A DNA stretch of 64,000 bases from RH-AL1 sp965277735 (GCA_965277735.1 CBDIDO010000003.1:372001-436000); one strand, 5' to 3'; numbered from the stretch's first letter, positions 37,140 to 46,018 are shown. Translations and numbers: made by a program. The notes: a model not told the origin generated them from the letters alone.

Positions 37140-37601
37140 ATGAACCGTCCCACCCCCCATCTCTCGCTTGCCGCGCTGGCTCTCGCGGCGGCGTCGCTTC
37201 TCGTCACGCTGCCGGCGCGCGCGCAGGGCACCCAGGAGCAGCAGGATGCCTGCGCGCCCGACGCGTTCAAGTTCTGCCAGGCCACGATCCCGGACATCCC
37301 GAAGACCGAGGCGTGCATGAAGGCGCATTTTTCGCAGCTCTCGCACCGCTGCCAGCTGGCCTTCGGCGACGTGACCGGTGCGCCGAAGGGCCCGCCGGCC
37401 GCCACCGCACGCGGCGAGGAAACCGCGCCGCCGCCCGTGGCGGTCGCGCCGCGCGAGGATCGCGATGAGGCCGGCATCGACGCCGCGCCCGACTCGCCGA
37501 CGAGCGCTTACGCCGCGCAGATCCGCGGCTATTGCCGCGACGGCCTGATCGACCCCTTCACCTGCCGCTCCACGCTGAACGCGCTGAAGGGCGCGGAGTA
37601 G
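37140..37601 (+). CDS. Secreted cysteine-rich (GLG1-like repeat) protein
   Basis: A 153-residue protein with a signal peptide (MNRPTPHLSLAALALAAASL, cleavage near ARA-QG). The mature N-terminus has a cysteine-rich repeat (ACAPDAFKFCQATIPDIPKT followed by EACMKAHFSQLSHRC) with the C-x7-C ... C-x10-C spacing of the Cys-rich GLG1 type. A low-complexity Pro/Ala/Glu linker follows, then a second cysteine pair near the C-terminus (GYCRDGLIDPFTCRS). AGGAGCC precedes the ATG at 37140. The family is common in Rhizobiales; a structural envelope role is possible but unproven. Confidence 0.7.
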   Translation: MNRPTPHLSLAALALAAASLLVTLPARAQGTQEQQDACAPDAFKFCQATIPDIPKTEACMKAHFSQLSHRCQLAFGDVTGAPKGPPAATARGEETAPPPVAVAPREDRDEAGIDAAPDSPTSAYAAQIRGYCRDGLIDPFTCRSTLNALKGAE

Positions 37602-37712
37602 GGTTTTCGGCTAGCGCGCGCCTTGCAGGGGTCCCCGTATCGAGCGGCACGGACACAGGTTTTGCCTCGTTTCGGCACGACCTTCCCGCCGCTCCCATTG
37701 CGGAGGCCGACC

Positions 37713-37946
37713 ATGGACGGCGATCTGAAGATCAAGGTTTGGAAGGACAAGATGGCGTTCCCGCACCCCGTGCGGTGGTGCTGGGAGGTCAAGCAGGACA
37801 GGGGCTTGCGGATCGTCGGCTGCGGCACGACGCAGAGCGAGCGCACCTCGCGCGAGGCGGCGGCACGGCTCGTCGACGAGCGGATCCGGGCGCCGTCCCG
37901 TTTTGTGCGGCGCCGGCGCTTCACGCCGCGGATCGCCTCGAACTGA
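37713..37946 (+). CDS. Hypothetical protein
   Basis: A 77-residue basic protein (MDGDLKIKVWKDKMAFPHPV at the start, two cysteines at RWCWEV and VGCGTT). GGAGG lies seven bases before the ATG at 37713; a longer frame to 37623 has no such site. No family recognised. Confidence 0.5.
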   Translation: MDGDLKIKVWKDKMAFPHPVRWCWEVKQDRGLRIVGCGTTQSERTSREAAARLVDERIRAPSRFVRRRRFTPRIASN

Positions 37947-38009
37947 GACAGTGATTCCTGCCCCGCTCGGCGGGGGAGGCTGCGGCGCGGCGGCAACAGC
38001 CGGCGCCAA

Positions 38010-39992
38010 ATGCCGCGGTCCCACGCTTGTGATGCCGCGTGCCACGTTGACGTCCAGATCGTCTTGCCACGTCGCGGCGTGCTCGACACGCTCACCCCAT
38101 CCGCCGCCCCGGCGGCCGACATCGCTGCAAGGCCTCGCTCGTACCGCCCCGACATCGACGGGCTGCGCGCGGTCGCGGTCGTCGCCGTCATCCTCACGCA
38201 TGTGGGCATGCCGGGCTTTGCCGGCGGCTTCGTCGGCGTCGACGTCTTCTTCGTCATCTCCGGCTACCTGATCTACCGCGACCTGATCCGCCGGCTCGCC
38301 GAGGGGCGGCTGTCGCTGGTCGGCTTCTACGGCCGACGCATGCGGCGCACATTGCCGGCGCTCTACCTCGTCTGCGCCGTCACGCTGGCCGGCGCGGCGC
38401 TGCTGATGATGCCGGGCGATTTCGACGAGCTGGCGCGCAGCATGATCGCCGCGGTCTGTCTCGTCCCCAACATCTTCTACCTGGCGCAGACCGGCTATTT
38501 CGACGGCGCCGCGAGCGGCAAGCCGCTGCTGCACACCTGGAGCCTCGGCGTCGAGGAGCAGTTCTACCTGCTCGCCCCGCTGCTGGCGCTGGCGCTGGTC
38601 CGGCTCGCGCCGCGCCGGCGGACAGCGGTGCTCGTCGCGCTCTTCGGCCTTGCGCTCGCGCTCGCGATCGGCGTGCGCCTGCAGTCGCGCGACGCCGCGT
38701 TCTACCTGATGCCGACGCGCGCCTTCGAGTTCCTCGTCGGCTGCCTGCTCGCCGAGGGGGTGGTGCCGGCGATCCGCGCGCGCTGGCGCGCCGAGGCGCT
38801 GACGGCCATCGCCGCGCTGGCGCTTGCGATCGCCATCACCGCCTTTTCCGGCAGGACGCCGCTGCCCGGCCTGCTCTCGCTCGTGCCGTGCCTGGCGACG
38901 GCGGCGATCATCCATGTCGGCAGCACGCAACGCACGGCGGTGGGTACGGCCCTCGGTCGGCGTGGGCCGGCTTTCGTCGGGTTGATCTCGTATTCGCTGT
39001 ACCTGTGGCATTGGCCGCTGATCGTCGCCGCGCATTATGCCGGGCTGCCGGTCACGCCGGCGCTCGCGCTCGGGGGGACGATCCTGCTCGTCGGGCTGTC
39101 CGTCCTCTCCTGGCGCTTCGTCGAGACGCCGTTCCGTGCTCCGCGCTCGATCTGGCGCGGCCGCGCGCCCGTCCTGGTGCCGGCCGGCGCGGCGGCGCTC
39201 GTCGCCACCTGCGCGCTGACCGTCGCCGCCGAAGGCTGGCCGCATCGCTTCCCGCCGGACGTCGCCTCGGTGGCCGCCTACTACGCCTATCGCGACCACA
39301 AGCCGTTCCGCGAAGGCCAGTGCTTCATCACGTCGAAGAACAGCCTCGCCGACTACGACCGCGCGACATGCTTGCAGATCGAGCCGGGCAAAAAGAACGT
39401 GCTGCTGCTCGGTGACAGCCACGCCGCGCACCTGTGGACGGGGCTCGCCGACACCTGGCGCGATGTCAATTTCCTGCAGGCGACGGCGTCCGGCTGCAAG
39501 CCGGTGATCGGCACGACCGGCCCCGCGCGCTGCACGAAGTTGATGGACGAGATGATCGCGCGGTTCATCCCCGAGCATCGTTTGGATGCCATCGTCATCG
39601 GTGGCTTGTGGGACAAGGCCGATTTCGCGCCGCTGCAGGCGACGATCGAGGCGCTGCGGCCCTACGTCGGCAAGATCGTCGTGTTCGGCCCGATGCCGCG
39701 CTACGACGTGCCGGCCGCGACGCTGATCGCCAAGAGCATGCTGCGCGGCACGCTCGCCGACGTGCCGCGCCATCTGCGCGCCGGCGTCCACGAGCTCGAC
39801 GACGAGATGCGCGCCGCCGTCGCGCCGCTCGCCACCTACGTCTCGCCGTACGACGCGATGTGCCCCGACGACCATTGCCGCCTCTTCGCCGGCGCCGGCG
39901 TGCCGATGCAGTTCGACTACCACCATCTCACGAAACAGGGCTGCGACCGGATGATGACGACGATCCGCGCGACGAATGGGCCGTTGTTTTAG
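38010..39992 (+). CDS. Acyltransferase 3 (OafA/YrhL) with C-terminal SGNH domain
   Basis: Up to 660 residues. The first about 370 form an acyltransferase-3 membrane domain: RPDIDGLRAVAVVAVILTHV (start of helix 1), FAGGFVGVDVFFVISGYLI, RRMRRTLPALYL and the WSLGVEEQFYLL catalytic segment. Residues about 400-660 are a periplasmic SGNH-like hydrolase domain (VLLLGDSHAAHLWTGL, GGLWDKADF and the closing FDYHHLTKQGCDRM). Such proteins O-acetylate polysaccharide or LPS. The true start could be GTG 38079, which would drop 23 residues; the ATG at 38010 has a weak ribosome site. Function at the glycan level is unknown. Confidence 0.88.
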   Translation: MPRSHACDAACHVDVQIVLPRRGVLDTLTPSAAPAADIAARPRSYRPDIDGLRAVAVVAVILTHVGMPGFAGGFVGVDVFFVISGYLIYRDLIRRLAEGRLSLVGFYGRRMRRTLPALYLVCAVTLAGAALLMMPGDFDELARSMIAAVCLVPNIFYLAQTGYFDGAASGKPLLHTWSLGVEEQFYLLAPLLALALVRLAPRRRTAVLVALFGLALALAIGVRLQSRDAAFYLMPTRAFEFLVGCLLAEGVVPAIRARWRAEALTAIAALALAIAITAFSGRTPLPGLLSLVPCLATAAIIHVGSTQRTAVGTALGRRGPAFVGLISYSLYLWHWPLIVAAHYAGLPVTPALALGGTILLVGLSVLSWRFVETPFRAPRSIWRGRAPVLVPAGAAALVATCALTVAAEGWPHRFPPDVASVAAYYAYRDHKPFREGQCFITSKNSLADYDRATCLQIEPGKKNVLLLGDSHAAHLWTGLADTWRDVNFLQATASGCKPVIGTTGPARCTKLMDEMIARFIPEHRLDAIVIGGLWDKADFAPLQATIEALRPYVGKIVVFGPMPRYDVPAATLIAKSMLRGTLADVPRHLRAGVHELDDEMRAAVAPLATYVSPYDAMCPDDHCRLFAGAGVPMQFDYHHLTKQGCDRMMTTIRATNGPLF

Positions 39993-40047
39993 CGGTGGCG
40001 ACACCCGTGCCGTGTTGCGGCGTTACGTCGAGGCGCAGAGATAGCCC

Positions 40048-40152
40048 GTCATTCCGGGACGCCGAAGGCGAACCCGGAACCGGTGTGCTACAAACCATCC
40101 ATCGTTGAAGAGCGCCGGTTCCGGGTTCTTTGCTGCGCGAGCCCGGAATGAC
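40048..40152. repeat. Nested palindromic repeat, GTCATTCCGGG type
   Basis: Outer arms GTCATTCCGGG and CCCGGAATGAC enclose inner arms GAACCCGGAACCGG and CCGGTTCCGGGTTC, so the element folds into a long two-stage hairpin of about 105 bases. It lies between the convergent acyltransferase and DUF459 genes. Confidence 0.7.
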
Positions 40153-40159
40153 GCTCCAG

Positions 40160-41419
40160 CTACGGCGCGCGCGGCCCGCTGGCGGGCCAGCGGGCGTCGT
40201 CGGCCCGGCCGGGCGGCGGCGCGGCGGTATCGGCCGGCGCTTCGGCGCCTGCGCGATAGGCGGTCGGCGCGGCGAGCTCGCCCTTGTCGGCGGAGGGCGC
40301 CTGGTTGAGGTTGACGATCGGGCCGGCCTCGGGCTTCGGCACCGGCACCACTTTCGCGGCCTTGGTGTCCTTCGCCTCGGGACCCTTCGCGTCTTTCTTG
40401 CTGCCATCGGGCGTCTTCGTCTGCGCGTCGGGGCCGAGCGGCAGCACGGGCGGCGCCGTCTTGCCGTCGAGCACGCGGCGCACCGGCGCCTCCACGAAAT
40501 GCGCGAGCTTGCGGGCGCCTTCCTTCGTGAACAGGATGCCGTCGGCCGAGCGCAGGCGAACGGTCTGTCCGTTGATGTCCGGCCCGTAGGCGGCAAACTC
40601 GCCATTGTCGTCTGCGAACGCCTCCCAGGTGTCGACATAGGTCGCGCCGCTCTTCACGGCGGCGTCGCGCGTGATGTCGTTCAGCACCGCCATCGCGTCG
40701 GCGAAGTCGGAGTTCTTGGTGATCGGCACGCCGACCCAGACGAGCGGGATGTGCTTTTTCTTGAAGGCCTCGTCGATCGCGCTCACACGGCTCGCATAGA
40801 TGCGCCGCCAGTCGTCGGAGCCGACCTCGTATGTCTTGCCGCCCTCGGTGATCGGCTGGCGGTCGTTGGAGCCGATCATCATCACCGCGACGTCGACCTT
40901 GTCCTTGCCCGAATTCTTGTCTTGGCCGGCGAGCAGGGTGTCGATCGTCTTCGGCCAGTCGAAATAGGCCGTGTTGACGAGGCCGGTCGGGCCTTTCGCC
41001 TTGTGGACGATGGCGACGTCCTGCCGGTCGGCCAGCGCGTCGTCGAGCCCGTTGGCGAGGAACTGGCCGAGCGTGTCGCCGAACACTTCGACGAAGATGG
41101 TGGCGTTCTTCTTCTGCGGGGCCGGCTTGTCGGGCACCGCCGCTGCGGTGCCGGTGTCGCGTGGCACAGTCCGCTGCGGCGCCGCCTGGGCCTGCGGCGG
41201 CTTGCGATGCGGGCGCCGGCGCGGCGCGGCGCGTCCGCCGCCGTTGTCGTAGCCCTGGTTTTGCTGCTGCTGCTGCTGCTGGAAGGGAAAGCCGCCGCCG
41301 CCGAACAGGCCGCCGAACCATCCCTGCGCCGAAGCCGGCCCAGCCGCGAGGAGCACGGCGAGCGCGAGGCTGAGAGCGGCGGCGAGGCACGCGGCGCGCG
41401 AGGGCGGGCGATGGCGCAT
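40160..41419 (-). CDS. DUF459 (SGNH-fold) secreted protein
   Basis: A 419-residue protein. It starts with a signal peptide (LAAALSLALAVLLAAGPASA), then a Gly/Gln-rich and basic linker with a run of glutamines (FPFQQQQQQQNQG), then the DUF459 domain (about residues 107-300) with SGNH-type blocks: VEVFGDTLGQFLANGL, MMIGSNDRQP and TKEGARKLAHFVE. The first block has GDT where hydrolases carry GDS, so the nucleophile serine is replaced. A Pro/Lys/Ala tail of about 100 residues follows. DUF459 proteins are common in alphaproteobacteria and linked to envelope biology. Confidence in the family is high; in activity, low. Confidence 0.85.
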   Translation of the reverse strand: MRHRPPSRAACLAAALSLALAVLLAAGPASAQGWFGGLFGGGGFPFQQQQQQQNQGYDNGGGRAAPRRRPHRKPPQAQAAPQRTVPRDTGTAAAVPDKPAPQKKNATIFVEVFGDTLGQFLANGLDDALADRQDVAIVHKAKGPTGLVNTAYFDWPKTIDTLLAGQDKNSGKDKVDVAVMMIGSNDRQPITEGGKTYEVGSDDWRRIYASRVSAIDEAFKKKHIPLVWVGVPITKNSDFADAMAVLNDITRDAAVKSGATYVDTWEAFADDNGEFAAYGPDINGQTVRLRSADGILFTKEGARKLAHFVEAPVRRVLDGKTAPPVLPLGPDAQTKTPDGSKKDAKGPEAKDTKAAKVVPVPKPEAGPIVNLNQAPSADKGELAAPTAYRAGAEAPADTAAPPPGRADDARWPASGPRAP

Positions 41420-41468
41420 CCCGAGCTTATAGCCCGGGTGGGCCGGGTGGCCAAATCGGGGTGCGCGC

Positions 41469-42131
41469 CTACTGCGTCATCGGCAGCACGGTGCCGATCA
41501 GGATCGCGGCCCAGTGCAGGCCGGCGGCGGCGACGACGTGGCCGTGCCACAGCGGCTTGCCGAAGGCGATGCGCTGGTCGTTGACGTGGAAGAAGATGCC
41601 GATCGAATAGAGCAGGCCGCCGAGCACGAGCAGGGCGAGCGCCGGTGACGCGAGCCCGGCGACGATCGGCTGCACGGCGACGACGACGACCCAGCCCATC
41701 GCGAGATAGAGCGCGATCCAGGCCCATTCCGGCAGCCGCAGCACGATGATCTTACCGAAGATGCCGATTGCGGCGATCGACCAGACGGCGATCGTCATGC
41801 CCCAGGCCCAGGCGCCGGTGAGCACGTAGGTCGTGAACGGCGTGTAGGAGCCGGCGATCATCAGGAAGATCCCCGCATGGTCGAGCCGGCGCAGGAACGG
41901 GCGGTGGCGCTCGCTGGAGAAATTGTAGGCCAGCGAGAAGGACAGCATCGCCACCACGCCGGCGGCATAGATCGCGATCCCCGCGACGCGGCCGGGCGCG
42001 TTCGCGGTGGAGAGCGCGATGAGGATCGTGCCGCCGACGATCGCGAAGGCGAGCCCGACGAGGTGGATCACGAGGTCCGCCTTGCGGGCGGCGGGCGTCG
42101 GATAGAACGGCCGGGCGTTGATCTGTGTCAT
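41469..42131 (-). CDS. Hemolysin III (TrhA/PAQR) family membrane protein
   Basis: A 220-residue integral membrane protein, a paralogue of 524-1246 at about the same length (minus the extra C-terminal tail). Zinc-site motifs are kept: SLAYNF, RRLDHAGIFLMIAGSYTPF and PLWHGHVVAAAGLHW. Seven hydrophobic segments are visible. It is divergent from the AAA ATPase at 42299, with 167 bases between the starts. No haemolytic activity should be assumed. Confidence 0.9.
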   Translation of the reverse strand: MTQINARPFYPTPAARKADLVIHLVGLAFAIVGGTILIALSTANAPGRVAGIAIYAAGVVAMLSFSLAYNFSSERHRPFLRRLDHAGIFLMIAGSYTPFTTYVLTGAWAWGMTIAVWSIAAIGIFGKIIVLRLPEWAWIALYLAMGWVVVVAVQPIVAGLASPALALLVLGGLLYSIGIFFHVNDQRIAFGKPLWHGHVVAAAGLHWAAILIGTVLPMTQ

Positions 42132-42298
42132 GCGATATCGAGCTTAGCCTGGGTCATTTCGGGTGTCTCGGCCGAAACAAGCGCGAAACTATGGTCGTTA
42201 GGCGGCGCTTGCGGCGGCCCCGGCGCGAGGTCGCCACGACCTCCGTCGTCATGCGATAATGACGGCGGGTCCGTCCGTTTCGAAACAAAGCAGCGATC

Positions 42299-43465
42299 AT
42301 GGTGATCACGCGTCTGGCTATCGCAAGCTACCGCTCGTTTCGCGACACCTGCCTCGCGCTGGCGCCGCTCACCGTGGTGACGGGCGCCAACGGCAGCGGC
42401 AAGTCGAGCCTGTATCGCGCGCTGCGCCTGCTCGCCGATATCGCGCAGGGGCGCATCATCCAGTCGCTGGCGGCCGAGGGCGGGCTCAACTCGACGCTTT
42501 GGGCCGGCCCTGAGACGTTCTCGCGCGGCATGCGCGAGGGGACGCAGCCGGTGCAGGGCGTGGTGCGCAAGGGGCCGATCAGCCTGCGGCTTGGGTTCTC
42601 GTCCGAGACGTACGGCTACGCGATCGATCTCGGGCTGCCGCTGCCGGCGGCAACCATGTTTAGCCGCGATCCCGAGATCAAGGTCGAGAGCGTGTGGACC
42701 GGCGAGCGCCTGGCTCGTGCCAACGAGTTCGCCCGGCGCGACCGGGTGAGCGCGCGCATCCGCGACGCGGCCGGCGCCTGGCGGCGGGTGGCGGGCCATC
42801 TCGCCACGCAGGACAGCATGATGGCCTTTTGCGCCGACCCCGACGGCGCGCCCGAGCTGCTGGAGCTGCGCGAGACGATGCGCGGCTGGCGCTTCTACGA
42901 TCATCTACGCACCGACCCGGACGCCCCCGCCCGCCGGCCGCAGGTCGGCACGTTCACGCCGGTGCTCGCCGGCGACGGCGCCGACCTCGCCGCCGCGCTG
43001 CAGACGATCCTGGAAATAGGTGACGCCGCCGCCCTTGCCGCGACGATCGCCGACGCGTTCGCCGGCGCCGAGGTGAGCGTCGCCGGCAATGACGGCTTCT
43101 TCGAGCTGGAGATGCGCCAGCACGGGCTGCTGCGCCCGCTGCGCGCCGCCGAGCTGTCCGACGGGACGCTGCGCTATCTCATGCTCGCCGCCGCCCTGCT
43201 GTCGCCGCGCCCGCCCGCGCTGATGGTGCTGAACGAGCCGGAGACCAGCCTGCATCCCGACCTGCTGGCGCCGCTCGGTCGGCTGATCGCGAAAGCGTCA
43301 GCGCGCTCGCAGGTGATCGTGGTGTCGCACGCGCGGGCGCTCGTCACGGCGCTCGAGGCGGCCGAGACGTGCCGGACGATCACGCTGGAGAAGGAGCTCG
43401 GCGAGACGCGGGTGGCGGATGCGGATCGCCTGTCGATGCCGAGCTGGACATGGCCGACGCGATGA
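42299..43465 (+). CDS. AAA family ATPase (RecF/COG4637-like)
   Basis: A 388-residue SMC/RecF-type ATPase without a coiled coil. Walker A is GANGSGKS (residues 29-36) after a short FRS motif (ASYRSFRDTCLALAPLTVVT); the second half has LSDGTLRYLMLAAALL (signature) and PPALMVLNEPETSLHPDLL (Walker B with NE, the typical form of this family), followed by VIVVSHARALV. It is high in GC and lacks a nuclease partner gene, so it is unlikely to be an anti-phage OLD module; the family's role is unclear. Its stop overlaps the next gene's start (ATGA). Confidence 0.9.
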   Translation: MVITRLAIASYRSFRDTCLALAPLTVVTGANGSGKSSLYRALRLLADIAQGRIIQSLAAEGGLNSTLWAGPETFSRGMREGTQPVQGVVRKGPISLRLGFSSETYGYAIDLGLPLPAATMFSRDPEIKVESVWTGERLARANEFARRDRVSARIRDAAGAWRRVAGHLATQDSMMAFCADPDGAPELLELRETMRGWRFYDHLRTDPDAPARRPQVGTFTPVLAGDGADLAAALQTILEIGDAAALAATIADAFAGAEVSVAGNDGFFELEMRQHGLLRPLRAAELSDGTLRYLMLAAALLSPRPPALMVLNEPETSLHPDLLAPLGRLIAKASARSQVIVVSHARALVTALEAAETCRTITLEKELGETRVADADRLSMPSWTWPTR

Positions 43466-44484
43466 GGGGAACGGTTAAAAGGCTGCCCACGTCTCCCTTC
43501 TCCCCTTGCGGGAGAAGGTGGCGCGAAGCGCCGGATGAGGGGGCGCCTCCGGAAGGGGCTCGACCCAGGGCGAGCGGCTTGTCCGGGACCGCCCCCTCAT
43601 CCGCCCTTCGGGCACCTTCTCCCGCGAGGGGAGAAGGCAGATCGCGATCGGCCGCCCTCGCCCTCGTCGCCGCGCTCTGCCTCCCCGCCGCCGCCCGCGC
43701 CGCCGAGGCCCCGCCCGCCGTGGCCGTCTGCGCGACGATCAACGAGGCGGCGCGGGTGCACGGCCTGCCGGCGCCGTTCTTCGCGCGGCTGATCTGGCGC
43801 GAGAGCCGGTTTCATGCCCGCGCCCTCAGCCCGGCGGGCGCGCAGGGCGTCGCGCAATTCATGCCGGCGACGGCGGCCGAGCGCGGGCTTCTGGACCCGT
43901 TCGCAGCGCGCGAGGCGCTGCTGCATTCCGCCGGGTTCCTCGAGGAGCTGCGCGCGACCTTCGGCAATCTCGGCCTGGCGGCGGCCGCTTACAATGCGGG
44001 GCCGGGCCGGGTGACGCGCTGGCTCGCCGGCCAGGCCGAGCTGCCGCAGGAGACGCTCGACTACGTGCTGGCGATCACCGGCCACGAGGCGGCGGACTGG
44101 CGCCTCAAGCCCGCGCCGGCGCTGCGCGCGGACGCGACGTTCGACTGCGCGCGTTACGCGATCCTCGCGTCGCGCGAGCCCGACGTGCACGCGTCCATGG
44201 GCGGCGGGGGCGGCGGCGGGCCGCCGCCGAAGCCGTGGGCGGTGATCCTGCTCGGCAACCCGGCGCGTGCCAAGGCGGTGAGCGAATACGCGCAGGTGCG
44301 CGGCCGCTTCTCGGGCATCCTGGGCGGGATCGAGCCGCGCGTGGTGCACAAGCGCATCTCCGGCCTCGAGATCCCGCGCTTCATCGTGCAGATCGAGCGC
44401 GGCACACGCGGCGAGGCCGACGCGCTCTGCTCGCGCCTGCAGCGCGCCGGGGGCACCTGCTTCGTGCTGGCCAACAGGGGCTGA
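43462..44484 (+). CDS. Lytic transglycosylase (Slt family) with SPOR-like C-terminus
   Basis: A 340-residue protein. The ATG at 43462 forms a four-base ATGA overlap with the stop of the AAA ATPase. The first about 60 codons are encoded by a palindromic repeat (43496-43640) and are followed by a normal signal peptide core (ALALVAALCLPAAARAAEAP). Mature: Slt-type lysozyme fold with LIWRESRFHARALSPAGAQG (catalytic Glu in RESRF), VAQFMPATAAERG and AYNAGPGRVTRWLAG; the end resembles a SPOR domain (WAVILLGNPARAKAVSEY, GTCFVLAN). It cleaves peptidoglycan glycan strands in the periplasm. Alternative starts inside the repeat lack ribosome sites; the repeat-derived segment may impede export. Confidence 0.82.
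   Translation: MRGTVKRLPTSPFSPCGRRWREAPDEGAPPEGARPRASGLSGTAPSSALRAPSPARGEGRSRSAALALVAALCLPAAARAAEAPPAVAVCATINEAARVHGLPAPFFARLIWRESRFHARALSPAGAQGVAQFMPATAAERGLLDPFAAREALLHSAGFLEELRATFGNLGLAAAAYNAGPGRVTRWLAGQAELPQETLDYVLAITGHEAADWRLKPAPALRADATFDCARYAILASREPDVHASMGGGGGGGPPPKPWAVILLGNPARAKAVSEYAQVRGRFSGILGGIEPRVVHKRISGLEIPRFIVQIERGTRGEADALCSRLQRAGGTCFVLANRG
43496..43640. repeat. Large palindromic repeat inside the start of the lytic transglycosylase gene
   Basis: CTTCTCCCCTTGCGGGAGAA, then GGTGGCGCGAAGCGCCGGAT and GAGGGGGCG, is matched in inverted order by CGCCCCCTCATCCGCCCTTC and then GGGCACCTTCTCCCGCGAGG. Arms are about 48 bases, with smaller hairpins within each, around a 50-base loop. This is the longest copy of the CTTCTCCCGC family in the window and lies in frame within an open reading frame. 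Confidence 0.75.
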
Positions 44485-44563
44485 CTCTATTATCGCGGCT
44501 TGCAATGACGGATGCTTGCTCTATCCTGTTGTTGCAAGAAGCCCACGTTGGCGGGTCGAGACG

Positions 44564-45538
44564 ATGACATTCATTTTTTCCACGAGAGGAATTTATGTCA
44601 TCTATTTTCTAATGTTAATATTATCTTGCTTATTTTTGAGTCTCTCTTTTGTTTTTGCCTCTCGGGTTAGACGGTTTGCCGGGAGCAAAAAAAATAATCC
44701 ACAGGACGAGGGGTGGGAAAAGTGGAATGATCATATCAGGCAGGTTTTTTTGAATTTGTTTTTCCTAACTCTGGCGACCACCTCGGCTGTCACTGTCTTC
44801 AATCTGCAAAGGCGCCAACAAGCAATTTTTGCGAACCGGGATATGGCCGATAAGGCGATGGCGACTATCGATGATATTGTGAATCAGCAATCGGAGGCGT
44901 TAAAACTATTATACATGCTCGATCTCCGGCTGCCCTCGACGCAGAACGACAGCGACGGTTTCGATATTTTTCGCAATGCAATGGTCCGCGCTTCGAGCAG
45001 GAGACAAGTAGATTTCTCAATCTCAGACATCAAAAAACCCTTCAGTGTTGATGATATCAAGACCTACGATCGAAAAATATATGGATACCTATCAGAGTAC
45101 GACCTCGCAAGTTTTTCTGCGCTGACGTACACCATCGATGATGTCGTCGACGATATTTCGAGATCTTTAAACGGGAAAGTTCTAGATTATGGCCTATATA
45201 AGATCGATTCTGATCAAAGAAATCAAATAGAGTTATATATATTTCAGTCAAGAAGTTTATCTGCTGAATATGTCGTTTCGCTATGTGCCCTATATTCGCG
45301 CATCGCGGATGGGGCTGCCCGATCGGATCTTGGAGAGGATTTTTTCGTAGATGTCACGCCAGATATACATCTTGCAGATAAGTTAGATTTCGCGGAGCCG
45401 TCTCTCGCAGCTTATTTCGAGCCGGAAATCAAAAAACTCAAATTACTGAAACACAAATCTTCGGATTGCGCGAATTATACAGCACAGGTGCTCCGCGAGG
45501 GAAGCCAGATCATTCCATTCCTGAGAGGAGCGAATTAA
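44564..45538 (+). CDS. Low-GC membrane-anchored protein of unknown function
   Basis: A 324-residue protein with strikingly lower GC (about 40-45%) and rare-codon use (AAA, ATA, TTA) than its neighbours. Two transmembrane helices lie at the N-terminus: IYVIYFLMLILSCLFLSLSF near residues 8-30 and VFLNLFFLTLATTSAVTVF near residues 60-80, after which a long soluble helical region follows (FANRDMADKAMATIDDIVNQ, DIFRNAMVRASSRR, SLAAYFEPEIKKLK). No catalytic motif is recognised. The start is the ATG at 44564; a longer frame to 44516 lies in high-GC sequence. It is a clear foreign gene, flanked on the right by an IS1182-like element 640 bases away. Confidence 0.65.
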   Translation: MTFIFSTRGIYVIYFLMLILSCLFLSLSFVFASRVRRFAGSKKNNPQDEGWEKWNDHIRQVFLNLFFLTLATTSAVTVFNLQRRQQAIFANRDMADKAMATIDDIVNQQSEALKLLYMLDLRLPSTQNDSDGFDIFRNAMVRASSRRQVDFSISDIKKPFSVDDIKTYDRKIYGYLSEYDLASFSALTYTIDDVVDDISRSLNGKVLDYGLYKIDSDQRNQIELYIFQSRSLSAEYVVSLCALYSRIADGAARSDLGEDFFVDVTPDIHLADKLDFAEPSLAAYFEPEIKKLKLLKHKSSDCANYTAQVLREGSQIIPFLRGAN

Positions 45539-45726
45539 AGTAGACCTTCGGGCCGTAAGCCCCGCCGCGATTGCCGATTTTTGGAAAGCTCCAGCCCGCG
45601 TCGACGGCCTGCCTCGCGCCGGCCAATCGCGGCTGAGGCGGCAGGGCGTACGACCATCCAAACGGGAAATAAGGGAACGGCTGCGCTCGCCCGCCGTTGG
45701 GAGGCCTTCGTAACGGAGGAAACCCC

Positions 45727-46008
45727 ATGGCTTTCAAGCACGCTCTCATCGCGCTCTCGCTTCTCGCGGTCGCCCCGGCCACCGCAATGGCGCAGGGCAC
45801 GGTGCGCGGCGCCGAGGAAGGCGCCAATGCCGGTGATCGCGCGGCCGGCCCGGTCGGCGGCGTCGTCGGCGGCGCGATGGGTGCCGCGACCGGCACCGTC
45901 GGCGGTGTGGCCGGCGTCGGCGCGCGCGACCGCGGCTGCGACTCGAAGACCGTGACCCACGAGGACGCGGCCGGCTCCGACACGGTGAAGCGCACCAACT
46001 GCAACTGA
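45727..46008 (+). CDS. Small glycine-rich secreted protein
   Basis: A 93-residue protein with a signal peptide (MAFKHALIALSLLAVAPATA, cleavage at AMA-QG). The mature part is glycine/alanine-rich (GPVGGVVGGAMGAATGTVGG) and ends with two cysteines (RGCDSK, TNCN). GGAGG is eight bases before the ATG at 45727. The small-G motif stretch recalls glycine-zipper 2TM proteins, which insert in or span the outer membrane. A hairpin terminator follows at 46019-46047. Confidence 0.65.
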   Translation: MAFKHALIALSLLAVAPATAMAQGTVRGAEEGANAGDRAAGPVGGVVGGAMGAATGTVGGVAGVGARDRGCDSKTVTHEDAAGSDTVKRTNCN

Positions 46009-46018
46009 TCTCGCGCAA

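Noticed and set aside
42299..43465. AAA ATPase as an OLD/Gabija-type defence gene
   Set aside because: No TOPRIM or helicase partner, native base composition, and the family is common outside defence islands.
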